Source: JBDHRG01 sp039807445
GTDB taxonomy: Bacteria > Pseudomonadota > Gammaproteobacteria > Competibacterales > Competibacteraceae
Assembly: GCA_039807445.1 (NCBI GenBank)
Contig: JBDHRG010000139.1
Location: 1 to 9,969, forward strand
Reading direction: 5' to 3'
DNA length: 9,969 nt
Shown: positions 1-5,517 of the stretch, one piece after another
Numbering within the stretch: position 1 is the first letter of the stretch
Layout of the letters: every line of letters starts with the position of its first letter
Notes under the pieces: generated by a model
The model's database searches: none
What the model saw: only the letters and a program-made list of their open reading frames with translations
Told to the model about the DNA's origin: nothing
Translations under genes and position numbers: made by a program

Positions 1-131
1 ACATCAGTCTCGAGAAAGCGACATGGGCCGTCGATCAGGCTGAATCCTTCGTGGAGGCGATGCGGGCAGTGTTCATGCACGATGCTCAACCGAATGCCCG
101 AGGCGATAGCGGTCCTGGGTTGAAACCGTAA
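1..131 (+). CDS. 3' end of an unidentified gene (C-terminal 42 residues)
   Basis: An open frame enters from the left edge, with its first full codon at position 3, and ends at TAA 129-131. It encodes 42 residues that begin ISLEKATWAVDQAESF and end in a Gly/Pro-rich tail (GDSGPGLKP). The first half looks like an amphipathic helix. Its codon third positions are only about 60% G/C, clearly lower than in the housekeeping genes to the right. The frame is therefore either a recently acquired gene or not coding. The other two + frames are interrupted or have unconvincing composition. I do not recognise a family from so short a piece. It would converge on the ferredoxin gene, with about 140 bases between their stops. 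Confidence 0.35.
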   Translation, partial: ISLEKATWAVDQAESFVEAMRAVFMHDAQPNARGDSGPGLKP

Positions 132-270
132 CGACCGGGCTTTCGATGCGGTAAAAGCGCAAAATCAATGAACTCTGCCGACTCCCCCCTTTGAAAAAGG
201 GGGGAAAGGACAACGCAGGAGCCAGTCGCTGCGCTGCCGTGCAGCGGATCACCTTGAAAACCCTGGATCG
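132..270. other. intergenic spacer between convergent ends
   Basis: This is non-coding DNA between the left-edge frame and the ferredoxin stop. It is less GC-rich than its surroundings. It holds the strong C6T3/A3G6 palindrome listed separately and a small perfect stem, CGCTGC-CGT-GCAGCG, at 232-246. Neither stem is followed by a T-run on either strand, so I do not call a classical intrinsic terminator. Either could still help end the two converging transcripts. Confidence 0.5.
183..205. repeat. short palindromic repeat TCCCCCCTTT / AAAGGGGGGA
   Basis: A 10-bp perfect stem (183-192 pairs with 196-205) closes a three-base GAA loop. No U-tract follows on either strand, so it is not an obvious rho-independent terminator. 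Homopolymeric C/T-A/G palindromes of this type are familiar as small dispersed intergenic repeats in many proteobacterial genomes. That identity is my inference, because only one copy is visible here. Confidence 0.6.
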
Positions 271-528
271 TCACCCACTGGCCAGCCTCTGCAGGTGCTG
301 GTACTTGGCGAGCAGCTGCTCGGGGGTTTCCTCGTGATCGGGGTCCTTCGGGATGCAGTCGACCGGGCACACCTGCTGGCACTGCGGCCGGTCGAAGTGG
401 CCGACGCACTCGGTGCACAGGTTCGGGTTGATCACGTAGATCTCTTCGCCCTGCGAAATCGCGCCGTTCGGGCACTCGGGTTCGCAGACGTCGCAGTTGA
501 TGCATTCGTCGGTGATCATCAGGGACAT
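271..528 (-). CDS. fdx: 2[4Fe-4S] ferredoxin, YfhL / Allochromatium type
   Basis: This is an 85-residue low-potential electron carrier of the cytoplasm. Cluster-binding cysteines are C9-X2-C12-X2-C15-X3-C19-P and C38-X2-C41-X8-C50-X3-C54-P. The eight-residue loop between C41 and C50 and the helical C-terminal extension (about residues 66-85) are hallmarks of the Allochromatium-type ferredoxins found across Gamma- and Betaproteobacteria. C58 is an extra cysteine just after the second CP, also usual in this group. The ATG at 526-528 is preceded by AGAGGT about 8 bases upstream, and it starts the protein right at the conserved MSLMIT. It lies 19 bases after coaD, so the two are almost certainly cotranscribed. 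The physiological partner is not revealed by the context. Confidence 0.95.
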   Translation of the reverse strand: MSLMITDECINCDVCEPECPNGAISQGEEIYVINPNLCTECVGHFDRPQCQQVCPVDCIPKDPDHEETPEQLLAKYQHLQRLASG

Positions 529-547
529 GCGGGCTACCTCTGCCGCT

Positions 548-1033
548 TCAGGCCCGGCCGAGCTTGATCGCCAGCGCCCCGGCCACCCGCGGGGGGACGA
601 ACGGCGTCACGTCGCCGCCGTAGCGCGCCACTTCGCGCACCAGCGTCGACGAGATGAAGGTGTACTGCTCGGCCGGAGTCAGGAACACCGTCTCGATCGC
701 GGGGTCCAGGCGGCGGTTCATGCTGGCCATCTGGAACTCGTACTCGAAGTCCGACACCGCGCGCAGCCCGCGCAGGATGACGCTGGCGCCGACCTTCCTG
801 GCGAACTCGACCAGCAGGATGTCGTAGCCGACCACCTCGACGTCGGGCAAGTGCCCGAGCACGGCGCGTGCCAGCTCGACGCGCTCCTCGAGCGAAAACA
901 TCGGCCCCTTGCCGGGGTTGCCGGCCACGGCGACGATCAGGCGGTCGAACATCCGTATCCCCCGCTCGACCAGGTCGAGATGGCCGTTGGTCAAGGGATC
1001 GAAGGTTCCCGGATAGAGGGCGACGACAGACAT
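548..1033 (-). CDS. coaD: phosphopantetheine adenylyltransferase (CoaD)
   Basis: A 161-residue cytoplasmic enzyme of coenzyme A synthesis. It transfers AMP from ATP to 4'-phosphopantetheine, giving dephospho-CoA and pyrophosphate. It is a nucleotidyltransferase of the HIGH superfamily. The ATP-binding TNGH sits at residues 15-18 after YPGTFDP, RGLR at 88-91 lies in the pantetheine-binding region, and the ISSTLVR signature is at 127-133. Length is normal for the family. An in-frame ATG 17 codons upstream (position 1084) would add a sequence unrelated to the family, and a promoter-like element falls inside that stretch. I therefore start at 1033 with MSVVALYPG, although no strong Shine-Dalgarno sequence precedes it. 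It is the middle gene of rsmD-coaD-fdx. Confidence 0.96.
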   Translation of the reverse strand: MSVVALYPGTFDPLTNGHLDLVERGIRMFDRLIVAVAGNPGKGPMFSLEERVELARAVLGHLPDVEVVGYDILLVEFARKVGASVILRGLRAVSDFEYEFQMASMNRRLDPAIETVFLTPAEQYTFISSTLVREVARYGGDVTPFVPPRVAGALAIKLGRA

Positions 1034-1064
1034 TCGGCGTGCACCGGTGCGGGATGGGCGCCCG

Positions 1065-1094
1065 ATTATGCGGTGCCTGCGCAAGCCGAATCAA
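1065..1094 (-). promoter_or_regulatory. candidate sigma-70 promoter for coaD-fdx
   Basis: Read on the minus strand, TTGATT (1094-1089) is followed after 18 bases by CATAAT (1070-1065). Transcription would begin near 1058, about 25 bases before the coaD ATG. It lies in the 115-base rsmD-coaD gap, the only sizeable gap in this cluster, and would let coaD-fdx be expressed independently of rsmD. This is pattern-based only. Confidence 0.4.
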
Positions 1095-1148
1095 GAAAGC
1101 CGATCGGCGGCGATCGCGCGACGGAACCGCGACAAACGGCACCGCGGA

Positions 1149-1745
1149 TCACGACCCCGCGGCCAGCAGACGGTAGCGCACCTGGCCGGCGGTCTTGTCG
1201 CGCAGCACCTGCCAGCCCTCGGGGAGCGCGATCTCGTCGGGACCCGACTCGAGGTAGACCCGCGCCCCCGGCGCCAGCCAGCCGCCTTCGGCCAGCCGTG
1301 CGCAGGCGGGCGCGTGCAGCCCGAGCGCGAACGGCGGATCGACGAACACCACGTCGAAGGGCTCGGCCGGCCGCGCCAGGAAAGCCAGCGCATCCATCGC
1401 CTCGACCCGCGCACCCTCGGCGCCGAGCAATGCCAGGTTGTCGCGCAGCAGCGCGCAGGCGCGCGCATCGCGCTCGACGAAGCGCACCGCGGCGGCACCG
1501 CGCGACAGCGCCTCGATGCCGAGCGCGCCGCTGCCGGCGAACAGATCCAGGCAGCGTGCGCCTTCGATCAGCGGCGCCAGCCAGTTGAACAGCGTCTCGC
1601 GCACGCGGTCGGGCGTCGGCCGCAGCCCCTCGACCGCCGCGAAGGCGAGCCTGCGGCCACGCCAGCGACCGCCGATCACGCGCAGCGTGCCGCGACCGGC
1701 GGCTGCGGATCGGCGGGCGGGGGACGGTCGGGATCGGGGCGGCAT
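1149..1745 (-). CDS. rsmD: 16S rRNA (guanine966-N2)-methyltransferase (RsmD)
   Basis: A 198-residue SAM-dependent enzyme that methylates N2 of G966 of 16S rRNA, near the P-site tRNA contact, during 30S assembly. The family opening RVIGG is at 22-26 and RPTPDRVRETLFNWL at 42-56. SAM-binding motif I is DLFAGSGALGIEALSRGA (67-84), with the acidic FVERD following at 89-93. The catalytic DPPF is at 136-139. Length matches the family. The reading frame stays open far upstream, antisense to ftsY, so the start is chosen at ATG 1745. This gives a short basic N-terminus followed directly by GTLRVIGG. It is divergent from ftsY, the arrangement also known from E. coli. The M16 peptidase genes that sit here in some relatives are absent. 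Confidence 0.95.
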   Translation of the reverse strand: MPPRSRPSPARRSAAAGRGTLRVIGGRWRGRRLAFAAVEGLRPTPDRVRETLFNWLAPLIEGARCLDLFAGSGALGIEALSRGAAAVRFVERDARACALLRDNLALLGAEGARVEAMDALAFLARPAEPFDVVFVDPPFALGLHAPACARLAEGGWLAPGARVYLESGPDEIALPEGWQVLRDKTAGQVRYRLLAAGS

Positions 1746-1820
1746 GGAGACTCGGCCTATGGTGCCAGAGGCGCATGATACGATGTGCGCCATCCGCCTA
1801 TCACGCCGCCGGTCGCTCGC
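1746..1820. promoter_or_regulatory. rsmD/ftsY divergent intergenic region
   Basis: These 75 bases separate two divergent starts and must hold or overlap both promoters. An AT-richer patch at about 1774-1784 contains TACGAT on the + strand and TATCAT on the minus strand, both plausible -10 elements. I see no convincing -35 partner for either and no strong Shine-Dalgarno before either gene. The assignment of the region is safer than that of any individual box. Confidence 0.35.
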
Positions 1821-2756
1821 ATGTCCGATTCCGCCCAGAACGCTCCTTCCTGGTTCGGCCGCCTGAAGAGCCGCCTCGCGCGCACGCGCGAAGGCTTCGC
1901 TAGCCTGTTCCTCGGCCGCAAGGCGATCGACGCCGACTTGCTCGACGAGCTCGAGACGCGGCTGCTGATGGCCGACGTCGGCATCGAGGCGACACAGCGC
2001 ATCATCGGCAAGCTCACCGAGCGCGTCTCGCGCCGGCAGCTCGCCGACGGCGCGGCGCTGCTCGATGCCTTGCGCGAAGAGATGACGGCGCTGCTCGCGC
2101 CGGTCGAGCGGCCGCTGGCGCTGCCGCCGGAGGCCAGGCCGGCGGTGATCCTGATGGTCGGCATCAACGGCGCCGGCAAGACCACCACCATCGGCAAGCT
2201 CGCCAAGCGCTTCCAGGCCGAGGGCAAGACGGTGATGCTCGCCGCCGGCGACACCTTCCGCGCCGCGGCGGTCGAGCAGTTGCAGGTCTGGGGCAGCCGC
2301 AACGGCGTGCCGGTGATCGCACAGGCGAGCGGCGCCGATGCCGCCTCGGTGATCTTCGACGCCTGCCAGGCGGCGCGCGCACGCGGCCTGGAGGTGCTGA
2401 TCGCCGACACTGCCGGCCGCCTGCACACCCAGCACAACCTGATGGAAGAGCTGAAGAAGATCAAGCGCGTGATCGGCAAGGTCGACGCGCAGGCGCCGCA
2501 CGAGACGCTGCTGGTGCTCGACGCCACCACCGGCCAGAACGCGCTGAACCAGGCGCGCCAGTTCCACGACGCGATCGGCCTGAGCGGGCTGGTGCTGACC
2601 AAGCTCGACGGCACCGCCAAGGGCGGGATCGTGTTCGCGATCGCGCAGCGCCTGGGGCTGCCGATCCGCTACATCGGCGTCGGCGAAGGCATCGAGGACT
2701 TGCGCGAGTTCGAAGCCGACGCCTTCGTCCGCGCGCTGCTCGACCTCGAGGCGTAA
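1821..2756 (+). CDS. ftsY: signal recognition particle receptor FtsY
   Basis: A 311-residue SRP receptor GTPase. At the inner membrane it docks the Ffh-4.5S RNA-ribosome complex and passes nascent membrane proteins to SecYEG. An amphipathic membrane-targeting helix (about 11-30, WFGRLKSRLARTREGF) opens the helical N domain, which runs to about 100. The G domain has the P-loop GINGAGKTT (114-122), DTFRAAAVEQL (144-154), DTAGR (196-200), TKLDG (260-264) and GVGEGIEDL (286-294). The long acidic A domain of E. coli FtsY (497 residues) is essentially missing. A GTG at 1785 would add 12 residues (RHPPITPPVAR), but ATG 1821 fits the family better. No ftsE or ftsX follows, unlike the E. coli ftsYEX order. 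Confidence 0.97.
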   Translation: MSDSAQNAPSWFGRLKSRLARTREGFASLFLGRKAIDADLLDELETRLLMADVGIEATQRIIGKLTERVSRRQLADGAALLDALREEMTALLAPVERPLALPPEARPAVILMVGINGAGKTTTIGKLAKRFQAEGKTVMLAAGDTFRAAAVEQLQVWGSRNGVPVIAQASGADAASVIFDACQAARARGLEVLIADTAGRLHTQHNLMEELKKIKRVIGKVDAQAPHETLLVLDATTGQNALNQARQFHDAIGLSGLVLTKLDGTAKGGIVFAIAQRLGLPIRYIGVGEGIEDLREFEADAFVRALLDLEA

Positions 2757-2798
2757 AGGCCGACCGCTGCGTCCGCGCATCGTCCGTCGCCTCGGCGG

Positions 2799-2812
2799 TT
2801 GACACGTGTCAA
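2799..2812. promoter_or_regulatory. perfect FNR/CRP-type palindrome TTGACACGTGTCAA
   Basis: This 14-base perfect palindrome fits TTGAY-N4-RTCAA, differing from the canonical FNR box TTGAT-N4-ATCAA only by C and G at the two innermost consensus positions. It lies in the 147-base gap after ftsY, centred about 98 bases before the ATG of the Cys-rich gene. At the usual -41.5 activating position, transcription would start near 2847. The first six bases also form a consensus -35 (TTGACA), but I see no good -10 about 17 bases on. The window encodes an FNR whose recognition helix suits such half-sites. Confidence 0.45.
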
Positions 2813-2903
2813 GGTACGGCAGGCGCATCGGTGGCAGGGTGGCCGGACAGCAGGCGATTGCCAGTCATCCGTTGCCGCCGCGCGCGGCCGAGGAGCCCCC
2901 GCC

Positions 2904-3101
2904 ATGATCACCTTCGATTCGCCGATCGAACGGTGCCCGGTGTGCCGGAGTTACGTGCTGCTCGATGCGACGCAGGAGCAGTGCGCCCGCGAGCACGAAT
3001 GTCCGCTGGGAGAGCAGCGCTGCCCGCTGGCGCGGTTCTTCGAGGGAGACAAGTACAAGGTGGTGAAGCCCGACACGCCCCAGCCGCCCGTTGCAGAGTG
3101 A
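2904..3101 (+). CDS. small five-cysteine protein, function unknown
   Basis: A 65-residue soluble protein I cannot assign to a named family. Cysteines lie at 11, 14, 27, 33 and 40, with His31 among them. The pattern is CPVC-X12-C-X5-C-X6-C, each of the later cysteines after C27 being followed by Pro (CP at 33 and 40). This suggests zinc or iron-sulfur binding, or redox chemistry. There is no signal peptide or membrane segment. The tail from about 50 onward is basic, then Pro-rich. AGGAG at 2891-2895, eight bases before ATG 2904, fixes the start. The frame is open back to 2799, but that extension has no ribosome site and overlaps the palindrome. It stands alone, convergent with tatC, and may be under oxygen control. 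The product is inferred only from composition. Confidence 0.8.
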   Translation: MITFDSPIERCPVCRSYVLLDATQEQCAREHECPLGEQRCPLARFFEGDKYKVVKPDTPQPPVAE

Positions 3102-3127
3102 CGCAGACGGGGGTCTGGCTCGCGGTG

Positions 3128-3149
3128 AAAAACAGCGGCTACGCGCCGC
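3128..3149 (-). terminator. probable intrinsic terminator of the his-tat operon
   Basis: On the minus strand GCGGC (3149-3145), loop GCGTA and GCCGC (3139-3135) form a short GC stem. It is followed two bases later by five Ts (3132-3128), 44 bases past the tatC stop. The stem is nested in a longer 8-bp inverted repeat, GACGGGGG 3106-3113 with CCCCCGTC 3153-3160. On the + strand that repeat could also slow the transcript of the convergent Cys-rich gene. The short stem limits confidence. Confidence 0.5.
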
Positions 3150-3192
3150 CGCCCCCCGTCCTCCCCCCGCGACGGGAAAAGCAGACGGCGCA

Positions 3193-3948
3193 TCACTCGC
3201 CTTGGTGTGGCACCAGCGCGGTATTGCGGCGTCGGGCGACGAGGCGGGCGCAGTAGAGGCCGGCTTCGAACAGCAGCCACATCGGCACCGCGAGCAAGAC
3301 CTGCGAGATCACGTCGGGCGGGGTCAGCACCGCGGCGATCACGAAGGCGCCGACGATCACGTAGGGGCGCTTGGCCGCCAGCGACTCGGGCGTCGACACG
3401 CCGACCAGCACCAGCATCACGGTCGCCACCGGCACCTCGAAGCAGACGCCGAAAGCGAAGAAGATCGTCAGCACGAAGTCGAGGTACAGGTTGATGTCGG
3501 TCATCACCGCGACACCCTGCGGCGCGGTCGCGGTCAGGAAGGCGAAGAACACCGGTAGGATCACGAAGTACGCGAACGCCATCCCCGTGTAGAACAGCGC
3601 CGTGCTGGCCGCGACCATCGGCAGCGCCAGCTTGCGCTCGTTCTGGTAAAGCCCCGGCGCGACGAAGGCCCAGACCTGGTACAGGATCCACGGCATCGCG
3701 GCGAAGACCGCCAGCACCAGGCACAGTTTCAGCGGCGTCAGGAACGGTGACACCACGTCGATCGCGATCATGCTGGTGCTCGCCGGCATGTGCTTGATCA
3801 GCGGCGCCGCGAAGCGGCTGTAGACCTCGTTGGCGAACGGCAGCAGGCACACCAGCGCCACCAGCACGCCGCCGATCGCGCGCAACAGGCGGTTGCGCAG
3901 CTCGAGCAGGTGGGCGAGTAGCGGTTGTTCGAGTTGGTCGTCGGACAC
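3193..3948 (-). CDS. tatC: Sec-independent translocase subunit TatC
   Basis: A 251-residue inner-membrane protein with six expected transmembrane helices, the receptor that recognises the twin-arginine signal peptide. Conserved features are the cytoplasmic N-terminal HLLELR (13-18) and the SPF at 67-69. FVAPGLYQNER at 95-105 includes the loop glutamate E104 used in signal-peptide binding. FGVCFEVP (166-173) contains E171, equivalent to E. coli E170. RPYVIVGAFV in the fifth helix region and TPPDVISQ before the last helix are also present. Length is normal. It begins six bases after the tatB stop, a coupling distance, and is the last gene of the operon before the terminator-like hairpin. Confidence 0.97.
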   Translation of the reverse strand: MSDDQLEQPLLAHLLELRNRLLRAIGGVLVALVCLLPFANEVYSRFAAPLIKHMPASTSMIAIDVVSPFLTPLKLCLVLAVFAAMPWILYQVWAFVAPGLYQNERKLALPMVAASTALFYTGMAFAYFVILPVFFAFLTATAPQGVAVMTDINLYLDFVLTIFFAFGVCFEVPVATVMLVLVGVSTPESLAAKRPYVIVGAFVIAAVLTPPDVISQVLLAVPMWLLFEAGLYCARLVARRRNTALVPHQGE

Positions 3949-3954
3949 GGCGGA

Positions 3955-4443
3955 TCAGCCCTGCGCCGGAGGGTTGGACGGCGGCGGCGCCGCGTGCGGT
4001 TCGGCCACCGCGCCAGGCTCGCGATCGGCGCCGCCTGCCGCCGGAGCGGCGGCTTCGGTCTGTGCCTCGAGCGCGGCGAGCGAGACCTGCGCCGCCGCGG
4101 CCTCGCGCGCCGAACGGGCATCGGTGTGCTCGCCCGAGCAGATCGCGGCCTGCGCCTCGGTCGCCGCGCTCTGGACGCCCGAGCGCAGCTCCGTCTCGAG
4201 GCTGCGGATCTGGTCCTGCAGCTGGCGGAACTGTTCGCCGGCCTCCTCGCTGAGGATCGAGCGCTTCATCTCTTCGAGCCTGAGCTCGCGCTCGACCTCG
4301 GCGCGCACCGCGCCGACGGTGTTGCGCGCGCGGGCGATCCAGCGCCCGAGCGTGCGCGCGACCGCGGGCAGGCGCTCGGGGCCGATCACGACCAGCGCGA
4401 CGACGCCGATCAGCACCAGCTCCCAGAAACCGATCTCGAACAT
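3955..4443 (-). CDS. tatB: Sec-independent translocase subunit TatB
   Basis: A 162-residue Tat component that partners TatC in the signal-peptide receptor. A single N-terminal transmembrane helix (about 5-20) with the conserved E8 leads into GPERLP (21-26), the TatB hinge that distinguishes it from TatA. An amphipathic helix and a long charged, probably coiled region follow to about residue 90. The C-terminus is Ala/Pro/Glu-rich and probably disordered. Its order between tatA (26 bases upstream) and tatC (6 bases downstream) confirms the call. The ATG at 4443 puts the start immediately before the membrane helix, as in all family members. Ribosome site is only moderate (AGGCGG). Confidence 0.95.
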   Translation of the reverse strand: MFEIGFWELVLIGVVALVVIGPERLPAVARTLGRWIARARNTVGAVRAEVERELRLEEMKRSILSEEAGEQFRQLQDQIRSLETELRSGVQSAATEAQAAICSGEHTDARSAREAAAAQVSLAALEAQTEAAAPAAGGADREPGAVAEPHAAPPPSNPPAQG

Positions 4444-4469
4444 CGCCGCCCGCCTGCGTCAGCCAGGGC

Positions 4470-4736
4470 TCAGGCCTTGGGCTTCGGGTCGTGCTCGCGG
4501 GTGGCCTCACCCTCGATCACGCGGGGCTGCGGCGGCTGCGCGCCCTGCTGCGACACCTGGCCGGGCTGCTCGGGCGGCTGCTGGCCTTCGGCCGCCTCGC
4601 CCTCCTTCATCGAGTCGCGGAATCCCTTGACCGCGGCACCGAGGTCGCTGCCGATATTGCGCAGCCGCTTGGCGCCGAAGATCAGCAGCACGATCAGCAG
4701 CACCACCAGCCAGTGCCAGATACTCCCGAAACCCAT
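4470..4736 (-). CDS. tatA: Sec-independent translocase subunit TatA
   Basis: An 88-residue pore-forming or membrane-thinning component of the Tat translocase. A short transmembrane helix (about 5-20, IWHWLVVLLIVLLIFG) ends in the invariant F20-G21 hinge. The amphipathic helix KRLRNIGSDLGAAVKGFR follows, then a Gln/Pro/Glu-rich cytoplasmic tail. The open frame extends well upstream into hisE antisense composition. The start is fixed at ATG 4736 by a strong GGAGGT about six bases before it and by the family N-terminus MGFGS. It follows hisE by 44 bases, which contain a strong hairpin. tatA carrying its own strong ribosome site fits the need for TatA in excess over TatB and TatC. Confidence 0.95.
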   Translation of the reverse strand: MGFGSIWHWLVVLLIVLLIFGAKRLRNIGSDLGAAVKGFRDSMKEGEAAEGQQPPEQPGQVSQQGAQPPQPRVIEGEATREHDPKPKA

Positions 4737-4761
4737 GGAAACCTCCGGAAATCGTCGGAAC

Positions 4762-4780
4762 GCGCCGCCACGGGCGGCGC
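4762..4780 (-). other. GC hairpin between hisE and tatA
   Basis: Perfect 8-bp stem GCGCCGCC (4762-4769) and GGCGGCGC (4773-4780) closes a three-base loop and abuts the hisE stop codon. No T-run follows, so it is not a classical intrinsic terminator. A stable stem at this spot could mark an RNA-processing boundary or lower or separate his and tat expression. That role is inference. Confidence 0.6.
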
Positions 4781-5116
4781 TCACTCCTCGCGGGCGGCCT
4801 TCTCGGTCAGCCCGGACAGGCCGAAGCGCCGCGCCAGCTCGGCCAGCACCGCCTCGGGACCCAGGCCCTGGTGGGCCAGCATCACCAGCGTATGAAACCA
4901 CAGATCGGCGGTTTCGTAGACCAGATGTTCGGCATCGCCGTCCTTCGCGGCGAGCACGGTTTCGGTCGCTTCTTCGCCGATCTTCTTCAGGATCGCGTCG
5001 AGCCCCTTCGAATACAGCCGGGCGACGTACGAGCCGTCGGGATCGGCGCCCTTGCGCGCCTCGAGCACCGCGGCGAGCCGGGCGAGTACGTCGTCTTCAC
5101 GCAGCAGATCGGTCAT
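4781..5116 (-). CDS. hisE: phosphoribosyl-ATP pyrophosphatase (HisE)
   Basis: A 111-residue enzyme catalysing the second step of histidine synthesis, hydrolysing PR-ATP to PR-AMP and pyrophosphate. It is an all-helical MazG-type protein. The Mg-binding acidic residues are visible in KKIGEEATE (45-52; E48, E49, E52) and YETADLWFH (67-75; E68, D71). RLYSKGLDAILKK (33-45) precedes them. It is a stand-alone gene here rather than fused to hisI as in E. coli. The start ATG 5116 overlaps the hisI stop in an ATGA, implying translational coupling, and GGAGA about nine bases upstream supports it. The longer open frame upstream is the hisI region in another phase. Confidence 0.95.
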   Translation of the reverse strand: MTDLLREDDVLARLAAVLEARKGADPDGSYVARLYSKGLDAILKKIGEEATETVLAAKDGDAEHLVYETADLWFHTLVMLAHQGLGPEAVLAELARRFGLSGLTEKAAREE

Positions 5117-5517
5117 CGGCGGTAGATCTCCGACGGGTCCTTGAGCACCGGGTCGACGGCGACCCATTCGCCATCGCGCAGCACGCTGAAGAAGCAGCTG
5201 TGACGCCCGGTGTGGCAGGCGACACCGCCGAGCTGCTCGATCTCGAGCAGCAGCACGTCGTTGTCGCAGTCGAGCCGGATCGCGCGCACCTTTTGCACGT
5301 GGCCGGACTCCTCGCCCTTGTGCCACAGCCGGCCGCGCGAGCGCGACCAGTACACCGCCTCGCCGCGCTCGGCGGTCAGGCGCAGCGACTCGCGGTTCAT
5401 CCATGCGAACATCAGCACCCGGCCGCTGCCGGCCTCCTGCGCGATCACCGGCACCAGGCCGTCGCCGCTCCAGCGGATCGCGTCCAGCCAGGCCTCGCCT
5501 GCCCCGATGTCGCTCAT
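5113..5517 (-). CDS. hisI: phosphoribosyl-AMP cyclohydrolase (HisI)
   Basis: A 134-residue zinc- and magnesium-dependent enzyme that opens the adenine ring of PR-AMP to give ProFAR, the third step of histidine synthesis. Typical motifs are FAWMN (37-41), WSRSRGRLWHKGEESGH (57-73) and the Mg-binding RLDCDND (81-87; D83, D85, D87). The zinc cysteines lie in CHTGRHSC (C101, C108). Length suits the monofunctional form. ATG 5517 overlaps the hisF TGA by four bases (ATGA), and GAGGTG inside the hisF tail acts as ribosome site. It also overlaps hisE by four bases, so hisF-hisI-hisE are translationally linked. Confidence 0.96.
   Translation of the reverse strand: MSDIGAGEAWLDAIRWSGDGLVPVIAQEAGSGRVLMFAWMNRESLRLTAERGEAVYWSRSRGRLWHKGEESGHVQKVRAIRLDCDNDVLLLEIEQLGGVACHTGRHSCFFSVLRDGEWVAVDPVLKDPSEIYRR

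Noticed and set aside
86..505. Minus-strand 139-codon open frame overlapping the ferredoxin
   Set aside because: It is Arg/Pro-rich out-of-phase translation of the ferredoxin gene and the spacer. The real ferredoxin motifs lie in the other frame.
497..1588. Long + strand frame across coaD and rsmD
   Set aside because: It is antisense to two genes with complete family motifs, and its low-complexity Arg/Ala/Pro composition is typical of high-GC shadows.
1746..2828. Upstream extension of the rsmD frame antisense to ftsY
   Set aside because: RsmD homology starts just after ATG 1745. The rest is the complement of ftsY, which has all five GTPase motifs.
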